This document shows positions 15,544-23,073 of a DNA stretch of 30,282 nt, in pieces (within the stretch, counting starts at the first letter, position 1; every line of letters starts with the position of its first letter). The notes under the pieces were generated by a model, which ran no database searches, was not told where the DNA came from, and was given only the letters and a program-made list of their open reading frames with translations. Source of the stretch: Actinomycetes bacterium (GTDB taxonomy: Bacteria > Actinomycetota > Acidimicrobiia > Acidimicrobiales > RAAP-2); the NCBI GenBank assembly GCA_021801615.1, contig JAJYXS010000102.1, forward strand, positions 1 through 30,282, given 5' to 3'. The position numbers were made by a program, and so were the translations under genes.

Positions 15544-15634
15544 CGGTGTTCCTGTGCAGGCGGCTCCTGATCGGTTCTCCCTGACCCGACTGACAGGCCG
15601 GACTTGCGCTCGCGACAAGCTCAGCAGCCGCACC

Positions 15635-18600
15635 CTAGAAGGTCTCGGAGGGAGTCTCTTGACTGGCCGGCCGGACGACCGCGTCCAGCTGTCGACGCTG
15701 CTCGTTCGCCTTCTCGAAGCCGTGAAGAACCTTGCCAGTGGCCGGGTCGCGGGTCGGCTCGGGTCGGAGTCTGCCGCTCGGGCTGCGGTCGCCAGAGTGG
15801 CCGGGATCCTCGGGACGACCGCCGCCGGCCCCCGATCGAGCGTCGTCGTCGTCGATCGACGGAGTGTGGCGGGCAATCTCGGCCGGCGTGGGATGCGGCT
15901 GGTCGGTCGTCGGCACGCCGAGGGCCTGGAGGTAGGTCCCGTAGTTCGCCGGATCGGCGAAGTACGCCTTCGCCACGCCCGGCTCCGTCCCCTCGATCTC
16001 GAACACGCCGACGCCGCGGGCGGCGCCTCCTGGGTCGTTCACGATGTGGAGCGGCACCCGGGGTACGGCGTCAGGGTCGTTGAGTGCGAGCCGGCGGTTG
16101 TTGTCGGTGGGCTTCCCGCCAAGCAGGATCTTCGCCCCGAGGTTCGCCCGGAGCTCGGTCGGTATCCCGGTCGAGGTCGAGGCGACCTGGGTGCCGATGG
16201 CGAGCGACACGCCGGCGAAGCGCAGCTCGCGGGCGATCTTGCCGATGGTGTTGAGGATGGAGGCCTTGAGCAGGTTGCGCTCGGCCACCTCGAGCACGAG
16301 GGGGTTGTCCTTGCTCACGCCCTTCGGCGTCGGCTCGGGAGCGAGCAGCGAGGTGAGCTCGTCGACGACGACCAGCATCGGATGGAGGCTCGCCGAGGCG
16401 GGGAGCTGGGTCCACCGCTGCACCCCCGCCCTCTGGATCAGCCCCTTACGTCTCTGCCCCTCCTCGTAGGCCATCTGGAGCACGCAGCAGGCGGCGGGCA
16501 GGTTGTCCGCCCAACCGCCAGGTCGGACGAAGGGCTGGAAGTCGATGAAGTCCACCCCTCCCTTGATCGCGTCGACGATGCAGAGCTGCCAGCCACGCGC
16601 CAGGGCGCCCGTCATCAGCGCCATCAGGAGGACGCTGTTGTGGGTCGGCACGAAGTCCTCGACGAGGACGAGATGGGACGGATGGGCGACACGCAGACAC
16701 CGCATCGTCTGCGGCGGGGCCTTCTCGATCTTGGTGATGTACAGCCATCGTGTCGTCTCGCGCGTCTCCGACTTCAGACGGGCGCGCTTGCGTGGGAGAC
16801 GAAACACCGGAAGGGACGTCGTGAAGTGGATCCTCCACCGGATTCCGGTCATTCGACGTCGCTTGCGTCCGACATGATCTGGGTCGTCTTCGGTTATCGA
16901 CGAGGGCGCCGACGAGATCGATGCCTTGATACCAAGCGAGCGAATGAGCTCGAGTGCGTCACATGCCAGACGTTCGTTCGAAAGCGTGAGTTCACAACCA
17001 CCCGAAGACTCCACCGTTCCATCCGTGTCCATCAGTCCTTGGAGGAGCGCAAGACGTTGGTCGATGCCGGCCCGCAGGTAGATCGGAGGAATGTGCTTGT
17101 TCCAGAGCACTTCAGCATCACGAAGGAGGGGCTTGAGACCTCGAACGTTGATCGTCTTCCCGTTTGGGCCGACGGATGTGTCGAACACCGACAACTGCCC
17201 CAACATCCGCTCACGATCAGTGATGCCGTCCTTGTCGGTGCACGCAGCGCTCGACCCGGCCGTGATCTGGGCCCCGTAGGAGTGTCCATCTCCGAGCCAG
17301 GCCCCAAGCACGTAGGGAGGCACGGGGAGTTCAACCTCTTGCCCGAACACTCCAGAGGGGAGCCTCACTGCCCAGTTCGAGCGTTGTCCTTGGTAGACCT
17401 GCGTCTCGAACATCTCAGCGGCCGAGACCACTCGTTCGAGCGGCATCCCCGATGGAAGTCTCCTCTCGCTCTCCTCGGCGAGAGCCAGAATCGCCTCTCC
17501 TAGGGGGAAGGCCACAACGCTCCCTGCCCCCGAGACGTGCTCGACCACCGTCTTGGTCGTCACCAGGAAGCGCTTCATCACACCACGGAGCTCTCTCAGC
17601 TGGTTGCGGCTTGGGGTCTCCATTCCGATCCCAGAGAAGAGTTCGCGTGCGGTAAGCCAGCGGCCTGGTGGTTGCTGCACCGCAGCGCTCTCAACTGCCC
17701 CCCAGGAGGGGCGGGCATGATCCTGCAGCGCCGCAAACGCCTCGCTCGCAAGATAGCGGTTGACAGGGCGCTCGAATCCGACGTCGACCGAGATCACCTC
17801 GGTCGGGAGACCGCGGGCTGTCAGCGTCCTCAGGACGTAGCTGTAGGACATCCCCGTCATCTCTGCGATGGTCATGGCGCTGGCGAACGCCCCCGGGTGC
17901 GCATCATGTGCAAGTCTGCGAAGCCGCTCGACCTTTGCGGTGACACGATCAGTACCACGCTTCGTCGTCCGTGTGGCGCTCGGCGCGTGCATGACCCGAG
18001 CCACGTGATGAGAAGCCAGCCAGAGATGGCTCGGACCGCACTCGACAACCTGGCCAGTGTCGAACTGCACTCGGTAGGTGTCCTCGACCACATCGTCGGA
18101 GAACCCGACGATCTTCGTCTCCGTGCCGTCGGCAGCGTAGACGGTGTCCCCAACCGCGAGCGTGCCGACCGTTGCCCAGCCGTCGGGGAACTGTTCGCTG
18201 ACCGGAACCGGGACGCGGGTATCGAGCCGGAGTAGCTTCCCCGACCCTGTCAGGCCTTGGACCTGGAGATGCGGGCTCGTCACGAAGTCGATCGCAAGCT
18301 CTGGTCCTTCTTCGCCGCCGGTACGACCGAGCACTCGCCCGAGCGGGACGCGTGCCCAGTCGCCATCCTTCGGGTCGACGCGCTCCACGGTCTTCTTGAA
18401 TGGATACGACAGCACCGGCGGGAACGAAGGAGGTTCGCCCGGCACGAGGGAGGCCTTCAGCGCCCCTGGGTCGGTCTCGACGTACCAGCCCTCCTTCCCG
18501 ACGACGACGGTGGCGATCTCCTCGAGCTTCTGGTCATGCTTGGAGGGCACGTAAGTGTGCGGCAGGGTGACGTCGTAGCCGGCATCCGGCCGCGCGGTGA

Positions 18601-19006
18601 CCTGGACATCCCACGGCTTCACCCCGAGCGCCACGGCGATCGCTCCACGGCAACGCTGCTCGGGCGCGGTGAGACGGGCGAGCGTGGCCTTGCCGAGGAA
18701 GGGCTCGAATTCCACCATGACGTAGCCCTCGTACTGGTCCTCGAGCTTGGTCGCGACCCTTGCGCCGTCGGATGGCTTCGTCCCACGAGGAAGACGGACC
18801 TCGAAGCGGGCTTCAGTCTTCTCGCCCGCGGCCACCTCGGTGACCGCCACCTGGCGGGTCGCAAATGCGGTGCCCGCCACTGGGTCGATCGAGTCGATCT
18901 CCCAGCCGTCGCCGTGCTTGTCGGCGACGAGTTTCTCGAGCGCCTTCAGGTGCTTGGCAGGGTCGAAGCCGGCCGGGAGCTTTATGGTGATGCGCTCAGT
19001 CGGCAC
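15635..19006 (-). CDS. FtsK/TraS-like DNA translocase ATPase precursor interrupted by an intein
   Basis: The precursor has 1123 aa: N-extein 257, intein 533, C-extein 333, giving a mature 590-aa protein. Walker A is split as GLTGSGK (residues 251-257) and S791-VLLMALM, and is rebuilt as GLTGSGKS by splicing. Walker B is MLVVVDEL near 877-884, followed by LAIGTQ. No transmembrane segment is seen, unlike the larger FtsK-type protein at 23074. Such ATPases move DNA in conjugative or integrative elements; here it is likely part of the transfer module upstream. The start is GTG 19006. The GGGAGG motif runs directly into it, leaving only the AGAAGG portion at about 3-nt spacing, so the start is slightly doubtful. 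The tail (residues ~1050-1123) is polar and disordered. Relics of a homologue's C-terminus lie at 14180 and 7632. Confidence 0.93.
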   Translation of the reverse strand: MPTERITIKLPAGFDPAKHLKALEKLVADKHGDGWEIDSIDPVAGTAFATRQVAVTEVAAGEKTEARFEVRLPRGTKPSDGARVATKLEDQYEGYVMVEFEPFLGKATLARLTAPEQRCRGAIAVALGVKPWDVQVTARPDAGYDVTLPHTYVPSKHDQKLEEIATVVVGKEGWYVETDPGALKASLVPGEPPSFPPVLSYPFKKTVERVDPKDGDWARVPLGRVLGRTGGEEGPELAIDFVTSPHLQVQGLTGSGKLLRLDTRVPVPVSEQFPDGWATVGTLAVGDTVYAADGTETKIVGFSDDVVEDTYRVQFDTGQVVECGPSHLWLASHHVARVMHAPSATRTTKRGTDRVTAKVERLRRLAHDAHPGAFASAMTIAEMTGMSYSYVLRTLTARGLPTEVISVDVGFERPVNRYLASEAFAALQDHARPSWGAVESAAVQQPPGRWLTARELFSGIGMETPSRNQLRELRGVMKRFLVTTKTVVEHVSGAGSVVAFPLGEAILALAEESERRLPSGMPLERVVSAAEMFETQVYQGQRSNWAVRLPSGVFGQEVELPVPPYVLGAWLGDGHSYGAQITAGSSAACTDKDGITDRERMLGQLSVFDTSVGPNGKTINVRGLKPLLRDAEVLWNKHIPPIYLRAGIDQRLALLQGLMDTDGTVESSGGCELTLSNERLACDALELIRSLGIKASISSAPSSITEDDPDHVGRKRRRMTGIRWRIHFTTSLPVFRLPRKRARLKSETRETTRWLYITKIEKAPPQTMRCLRVAHPSHLVLVEDFVPTHNSVLLMALMTGALARGWQLCIVDAIKGGVDFIDFQPFVRPGGWADNLPAACCVLQMAYEEGQRRKGLIQRAGVQRWTQLPASASLHPMLVVVDELTSLLAPEPTPKGVSKDNPLVLEVAERNLLKASILNTIGKIARELRFAGVSLAIGTQVASTSTGIPTELRANLGAKILLGGKPTDNNRRLALNDPDAVPRVPLHIVNDPGGAARGVGVFEIEGTEPGVAKAYFADPANYGTYLQALGVPTTDQPHPTPAEIARHTPSIDDDDARSGAGGGRPEDPGHSGDRSPSGRLRPEPTRDPATGKVLHGFEKANEQRRQLDAVVRPASQETPSETF
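16637..18235 (-). other. Class 3 intein with LAGLIDADG homing endonuclease
   Basis: 533 residues lie between Lys257 and Ser791 of the host protein. Block A starts LLRLDTRVPV with Leu instead of the usual Cys or Ser nucleophile. Block B has HLWLAS with Trp329. Block F has MRCLRV with Cys770. Block G ends VPTHN followed by Ser, with Thr788 and Asn790. Trp, Cys and Thr at these places are the WCT signature of class 3 inteins, which start splicing from the internal Cys. The endonuclease shows two LAGLIDADG-type helices, VLGAWLGDGH near residue 565 and LLQGLMDTDG near 653. Both acidic residues are present, so homing activity is possible. The frame is open throughout. Confidence 0.92.
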
Positions 19007-19127
19007 CTCCCTTCTGTGCGGGGGCCTCGGGATCGGGTGAGTGTCCGTCAGCGGGAGCGACCGCCGTCGGACCGATTGACGTTCGTCGGCCAGGCGTTGG
19101 CCGCCGCGGCGCGAATAGCCTGGTGAC

Positions 19128-19913
19128 GTGCCGCTGCCAGCGCAGAACCTCTACCGAAGCGAGCCGGTAGGAGACAACCCAGCAGCGAGGCTGCTCGCCT
19201 TCGTTCAGGCCTTTCGCGCCATACCCGGACCCCGAGACGCCAACAGGACTACCGTTGGCGAAGCCATCGGGTACATCCTCGAGGCCGATTTGTCCCTCAG
19301 GGCAGACCTGCATCGAGAGGTTGCACTCATCGTCGACCTACCTCGTCAGGCTCGCTCGGCGATCGAACAACGACCGGAAGCCATACCGCCCCGCTTCGCT
19401 CATGAGCTCCAGGCCGTCGAGAACTGGCTCCGCTTCCTCAACAATCTCGATCAGCCGTGCGTCGGCCCCGCGCGCTCACTGGCTGACGATGCGGTCAAGG
19501 CGCTCGAGATGTGCGCGGAGCTGCTCTCTCTCAACGCGCCTGAGCAAGTGGCGACCCCGGACGTGCTGCAGGTGCTTCGTGACGATGCGAACGACCTGAT
19601 CGAGCAGGTGCTCGCAACTGGCCTACATCCCGACCTCGCGACACTTCTCGTCGACCACCTCCACCTGATCATCAAGGCTCTCGACGACTACCGGCTCAGC
19701 GGGGCGCAAGCAACCCGCGCTGCCAGCGACCAGGCCTTCGGTGCCATCGGTCGAGCGCGCGCGATGGGCCAGGTTGACGAGAAGGGTGCCAAGTGGTCGG
19801 ACATGGTTTGGCAGTACGTGGGTCGCGTCGCGAACCTCGCGGTGATCGGACAAGCGGCCATCGATGCAGGACATGTCCTGGGACAGCTTGGGGCGCCTCC
19901 GCACGCTCAGTAG
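19128..19913 (+). CDS. Hypothetical helical protein, 261 aa
   Basis: The frame starts at GTG 19128, divergent from the intein-bearing translocase (121-bp gap, which must contain both promoters; none is convincing). The protein is Ala/Leu-rich and mostly helical throughout. It has stretches such as VGEAIGYILEADL, HELQAVENWLRFLNNL and a weakly hydrophobic C-terminal segment (VANLAVIGQAAIDAGHVLG). No family is recognised. It heads a short plus-strand group with two other genes of the element. Confidence 0.72.
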   Translation: MPLPAQNLYRSEPVGDNPAARLLAFVQAFRAIPGPRDANRTTVGEAIGYILEADLSLRADLHREVALIVDLPRQARSAIEQRPEAIPPRFAHELQAVENWLRFLNNLDQPCVGPARSLADDAVKALEMCAELLSLNAPEQVATPDVLQVLRDDANDLIEQVLATGLHPDLATLLVDHLHLIIKALDDYRLSGAQATRAASDQAFGAIGRARAMGQVDEKGAKWSDMVWQYVGRVANLAVIGQAAIDAGHVLGQLGAPPHAQ

Positions 19914-19929
19914 AGACCGGGAGGGATCC

Positions 19930-20166
19930 ATGGCGTTCAAGCAGGCCTACTGCGACTCGACGATCGCCCAGAGCCGTGGCCTAGGAGTAGGCAGCGTCCC
20001 TCGAGGAAGGCGCGTGCCGCTTCACGTCCATGCCGTTCCCGCTGTCGGCGAGCAGACCTTGTCGTTGTGCGGCCTTGTTCCCTACGAAGTTCTCGACGCG
20101 GACTTCACCAACCCGGTGGCAATGATCCCGAAGTGCCAGCGCTGCAGGGAACTGGCGCAGGACTGA
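19930..20166 (+). CDS. Small Cys-containing protein, 78 aa
   Basis: ATG 19930 follows GGGAGGG by four bases; an upstream in-frame ATG at 19864 overlaps the preceding gene and is less likely. A short His-containing part (LHVHAVP) and LSLCGLVPYEVL are followed by PKCQRCRELA. The spacing of one Cys and a CxxC suggests a metal-binding knuckle, as in small actinobacterial phage and element proteins. Function unknown. It lies 16 bp after the 261-aa gene. Confidence 0.7.
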   Translation: MAFKQAYCDSTIAQSRGLGVGSVPRGRRVPLHVHAVPAVGEQTLSLCGLVPYEVLDADFTNPVAMIPKCQRCRELAQD

Positions 20167-20376
20167 GTGCCTACTACGCGGATCCTGCAGCCGCGGACCG
20201 CCTTCTCTCCCGTCTCAAGAGCTCGCTGCCTCGCAGTCCGGCTTTGCGGACCTGTCATCGCCCGAGGTGAGGGCGCGGTTCGAGGCGAGCCCATCAGGGA
20301 CGACCCCCCCATTCGACCTCGGCTCCGAGAGGCCTGGAACAAGCCACCGCTGCCTCACCGGTGCCACTATGGCGAC

Positions 20377-21552
20377 GTGGGCCTGATCGTCCCTCGCCGC
20401 CCGTCGTCGCTTCCCCGCCACTTCCGGCAACTCCTTCCATGGCTGCGGACCTGGAGCACCGCCGACGAGCCTCGTCTCGTGCTGATCGTCGCGCACGACG
20501 TAGAGCTCTTCGAACGGCACATCCCCGAGCTCCTCATCGAGCTCGATGGCGCTGGGCCACCCTTCGCTGAGCTGGTCCGGATCGTCGAGCGAGCGCGCTA
20601 CCTCCTCGCCGACGAAACGCCCCGTGTGGCCGAGCAGCACGTCGTCTCCCAGGTCCTGTCAACCCGCTTCTGCCTGCCGGCCCGACCGGGAGCCGGACGG
20701 CAGCTCGCGTCGCTCGACGTTCGCTTCCCGAGGTCGAGCGTGCGGCTGCGCACGCCGCGGCAGGTCGGGAAGGTCACCGACTTCGTCCCCATCGACAGCG
20801 AGGTCACCGAGCGACTCTGGAAGGGCGAGGTCGAGGACCACCTGCACGACGCCCTCGAGAGCGTCGAGCACGGCACGGTCTTCGACCACCCTGAGCACGT
20901 CGCCACCATCAAAACGACGATTGCCCTGCACTACGCCCGCAGCCTCGAGATCGAGGAGGTGCACGGCCGGTCATGGTCGGACGGGCTCGAGGCGGTCGTG
21001 CGTCAGATGCTCGAGGCCGACCCCTCCGCCCTCGCGAGGGTCGTCGCCCGTCGCACCCGCCTCGAGCTCCCGCCGTCTGCGGCGATCGGCCTCGCGCTCG
21101 AGCAGCTGGCCGCTGACAAGACGAGGGCCGCGAGCGCCGGACTGGCGTTTCGCCTGCTTGTCGAGGACCTCTTCCGGCGCGCTCGGGCGTTCGTCGAGAG
21201 GTCTCCGCTCCAGATCTGGACACCGGCCGCCGGCTCCTTCGTCCTCGGCGACACGCCGGCACTGACGTGGGGCAACGGGGCGGTCGGCATCCAAGGCGGC
21301 GTGCCCTTCGGGGAGGCGAGGTCAGTCAGCCTCCCGCTCGGGCCAGGACACCTCGCGGCCTTCGGCCAGGTGGGGGGCTATGGGGAGCTGACGCCCGAGG
21401 CCGTCAACGAAGTCAACCGATGGCAGATTCGCCAGGCGCAACGATACGTGTACTTCCACCCCGATCCGGCAACCGAGGAGTGGGTGCGGCGCACGATCGA
21501 GCGGGAGCGCCCGAACGGTGGCGCCCGGGCGACGCCATCCCCGACCGGGTAG
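20377..21552 (+). CDS. DUF4238-like protein
   Basis: About 391 aa from GTG 20377; the frame is open back to a GTG at 20167 (TGAGTG junction with the small gene upstream), so the start is uncertain. Homology to DUF4238 is inferred from pattern. Near residue 85 EQHVVSQVLSTRF takes the place of the family's His-x-Val-Pro start. Then come ERLWKGEVEDHLHDAL with the family's E..vE pattern, a long helical region, FVLGDTPALTWGNG (the D-x-P motif) and SLPLGPGHLAAFG near the end. DUF4238 proteins are common in mobile and defence-rich regions; their activity is not established. No membrane segment is seen. The 210 bp before 20377 may hold a frameshifted short gene. Confidence 0.68.
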   Translation: MGLIVPRRPSSLPRHFRQLLPWLRTWSTADEPRLVLIVAHDVELFERHIPELLIELDGAGPPFAELVRIVERARYLLADETPRVAEQHVVSQVLSTRFCLPARPGAGRQLASLDVRFPRSSVRLRTPRQVGKVTDFVPIDSEVTERLWKGEVEDHLHDALESVEHGTVFDHPEHVATIKTTIALHYARSLEIEEVHGRSWSDGLEAVVRQMLEADPSALARVVARRTRLELPPSAAIGLALEQLAADKTRAASAGLAFRLLVEDLFRRARAFVERSPLQIWTPAAGSFVLGDTPALTWGNGAVGIQGGVPFGEARSVSLPLGPGHLAAFGQVGGYGELTPEAVNEVNRWQIRQAQRYVYFHPDPATEEWVRRTIERERPNGGARATPSPTG

Positions 21553-21556
21553 TCGA

Positions 21557-21783
21557 TCAGCGGCTGCCGCTCCGGCGAACCGCCTCGGCAGCCTCGACGG
21601 CGTCCCGGACGAGCACCACGAGCACGTCGTCGGCGGTCGCCGGGTCGATGCTCTCCCAAACCGCGAGCCCTGTGGCCTGGTCCTCGTTTACGACTGCCGT
21701 GACGAGCTCACTCGCTCAACGGCTACCCGAGTGCGGCAGGACTCAGGTCGGGCGAGCCGGGCGTAGACCCGCACCCCCGGCAC
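21557..21783 (-). pseudogene. Small minus-strand gene broken by a one-base frameshift
   Basis: From GTG 21783 (AAGG upstream) the frame reads VPGVRVYARLARPESCRTRV and then meets a stop. A second frame, one base off, continues from near 21710 as ELVTAVVNEDQATGLAVWES and ends at 21557, five bases from the converging DUF4238 gene. The second frame has no start codon of its own. Together they would give a ~75-aa protein. Sequencing error or true decay cannot be separated. Nothing else is seen in the 397-bp gap to 21949. Confidence 0.4.
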
Positions 21784-21949
21784 CGGGCCTTGGCATGCCA
21801 CGCTGGCCGATGGTGGAGCACCTCGAGCGGGTCGAGGTCGTCAACGAGATGCTCGCCACCGGCGTGGACCTGTGGGACGGCCTTCGGGCGGGGTCACGGG
21901 TAGGAAGTCTGGCGAACGTCTGCTCGCTCGGACGCCATGCCCTCCTGGG

Positions 21950-22441
21950 TCAGCCGGAAGGCGACTCGGGATCCACCAATCCGAGCATCGGCCATTCGAT
22001 CGACCGGGCCCGACGCCATCCGAGCGGGCGGAGCTTCCGAGTGAGGGCTGCGTCGAGTGCTTTGTGCGCCCGATCGATCGCTGCCCGGGCGTCGGCGCCG
22101 ACGATTGGGTCGGGTCGATAGGTTGGTGGCGCGATTCCCGGTACCGCCGCCCTCCACGTTCGGGCGAGGGCGGCGCCGAGGCGCTCCTCGCGGACTGACA
22201 GGATCACCGTGCGCGCCCGGAGACGTTCCAGCTCGGTTAGCAGGACCGCGTGATACGAGCCGGACGAGTAGGAATCGGCCTTCGCACTCAGCAGGCTCGG
22301 CAGCGTGATCGTGATGATGTCCCTCCTCGCCTGCCGACGCGCCTCGGCAGCCTCGAGGTGGCGCCCCATCGTGGCGGTGCCGATAGCGCCACCGGTGGCC
22401 CCTACGAGCGCCCCGGCCAGAGCAACCAGAAACGTCACCAT
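21950..22441 (-). CDS. Membrane-anchored hypothetical protein, 163 aa
   Basis: ATG 22441. Residues 3-25 form a Gly/Ala-rich transmembrane helix (FLVALAGALVGATGGAIGTA), followed by a charged helical domain with a His/Glu/Arg-rich stretch after the membrane. The rest (LPSLLSAKADSYSSG..., then AAIDRAHKALDAAL) is predicted helical. Actinobacterial conjugative elements often carry such single-pass proteins; no family is recognised. It is the last gene of a minus-strand group of small genes. Confidence 0.72.
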   Translation of the reverse strand: MVTFLVALAGALVGATGGAIGTATMGRHLEAAEARRQARRDIITITLPSLLSAKADSYSSGSYHAVLLTELERLRARTVILSVREERLGAALARTWRAAVPGIAPPTYRPDPIVGADARAAIDRAHKALDAALTRKLRPLGWRRARSIEWPMLGLVDPESPSG

Positions 22442-22462
22442 GTCGGATCGATGGCTGTCTGC

Positions 22463-22642
22463 CTACTTCCCGAGCCCCAGCGCTCGCAGGAAGCGCCCCG
22501 TGGCCCCCATGCTTTTCCCGTAGACCTTCCGCCGAGCGACACGCTTGGCGTAGGCGCCCGGGCCCCTGGAGGCGGCACTCAGGTTGTTGACCGTTCGGGC
22601 GGCTCGGTAGAGCTGCGAGGTCAAGCTACGACGACGGGCCAT
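22463..22642 (-). CDS. Small very basic protein, 59 aa
   Basis: ATG 22642 has a strong ribosome binding site (GAAGGAGG, five bases upstream); the open frame before it is not needed. The protein is rich in Arg and Lys: MARRRSLTSQLYRAAR, then RGPGAYAKRVARRKVYGKS. Such short basic proteins are typical of actinobacterial integrative elements and may bind nucleic acid; this is inference. Its start lies inside the 3' end of the preceding gene, so translation is probably coupled. Confidence 0.78.
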   Translation of the reverse strand: MARRRSLTSQLYRAARTVNNLSAASRGPGAYAKRVARRKVYGKSMGATGRFLRALGLGK

Positions 22643-22808
22643 CGGGTCCTCCTTCGAAGAAGCGTGGCTCGATCTCAGGCTTAGCGCCAGCATCGATCTC
22701 AGCAGCGCACGGCTGACAGAGACGTACCTCGACGCTACCCATCACCGGGCGTACCGCGCTCCTGATAGTTGTTGCCTCGTTCTCGCAATCCCTCACGAAG
22801 CATCGCAT
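22626..22808 (-). CDS. Small zinc-knuckle protein, 60 aa
   Basis: ATG 22808. Cys3, Cys8 (CFVRDC), Cys32 and Cys35 (CQPC) are arranged as a C-x4-C...C-x2-C metal site. The stretch between them is short and beta-like (VEVRLCQPCAAEI). The C-terminus is polar. The 3' end overlaps the start of the basic protein gene by 17 bp. Function unknown; probably an element-encoded small regulatory or structural protein. Confidence 0.68.
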   Translation of the reverse strand: MRCFVRDCENEATTIRSAVRPVMGSVEVRLCQPCAAEIDAGAKPEIEPRFFEGGPDGPSS

Positions 22809-22892
22809 CTAGGTCAGGCTCCCGTCTCCAGGCCAAGCCTCGCCGCTTCCCACCTCACAGAGTACGCGGACGTCCGGGAACGGTAGATGTCA

Positions 22893-23069
22893 TCACACCT
22901 GATCACGCACGAGCACCTGCTCGTACCGGCGCCGCCAATACGGGCAGCGGAGCGTCAATGGTCCGCCCGGCCGCGGCTTCTCCAAAAGGACGAAGACGGT
23001 GTGCCAGCATGGCCCGGGGTCCTCTACGAGGCAAGCGGAGGTCGGCTCGTGCTCGTCGGTGTACGGCAT
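22893..23069 (-). CDS. Small Cys-containing protein, 58 aa
   Basis: ATG 23069 lies four bases after the stop of the large FtsK-type gene, so translation is probably coupled. The frame is open further upstream, but that part is inside the FtsK-type gene. Three Cys occur in SACLVEDPGPC and LRCPYW; the C-terminal half is basic (YWRRRYEQVLVRD). No family is recognised. Confidence 0.6.
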   Translation of the reverse strand: MPYTDEHEPTSACLVEDPGPCWHTVFVLLEKPRPGGPLTLRCPYWRRRYEQVLVRDQV

Positions 23070-23073
23070 CGGC

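Larger units (their letters stand above)
14271..15559 (-). mobile_element. IS200/IS605-group (TnpB-only) transposon 2
   Basis: The element has tnpB plus a right end with the same hairpin and GAGGATGTCAA as transposon 1. It is bounded on the right-end side by a translocase relic and on the other side by the stop codon of the intact translocase gene (15635). The left end was not resolved; 15559 marks the end of the shared CTGCACAGG motif upstream of tnpB. There is no tnpA. Confidence 0.65.

Noticed and set aside
15554..17503. 649-codon plus-strand open frame
   Set aside because: Antisense to the translocase and intein, whose motifs are clear.
21794..22121. Plus-strand frame beginning MPRWPMVEHLERVEVVNEML
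   Set aside because: The first ~35 residues look coding, but the rest is antisense to the 163-aa membrane protein gene, and no ribosome binding site or homologue is recognised.
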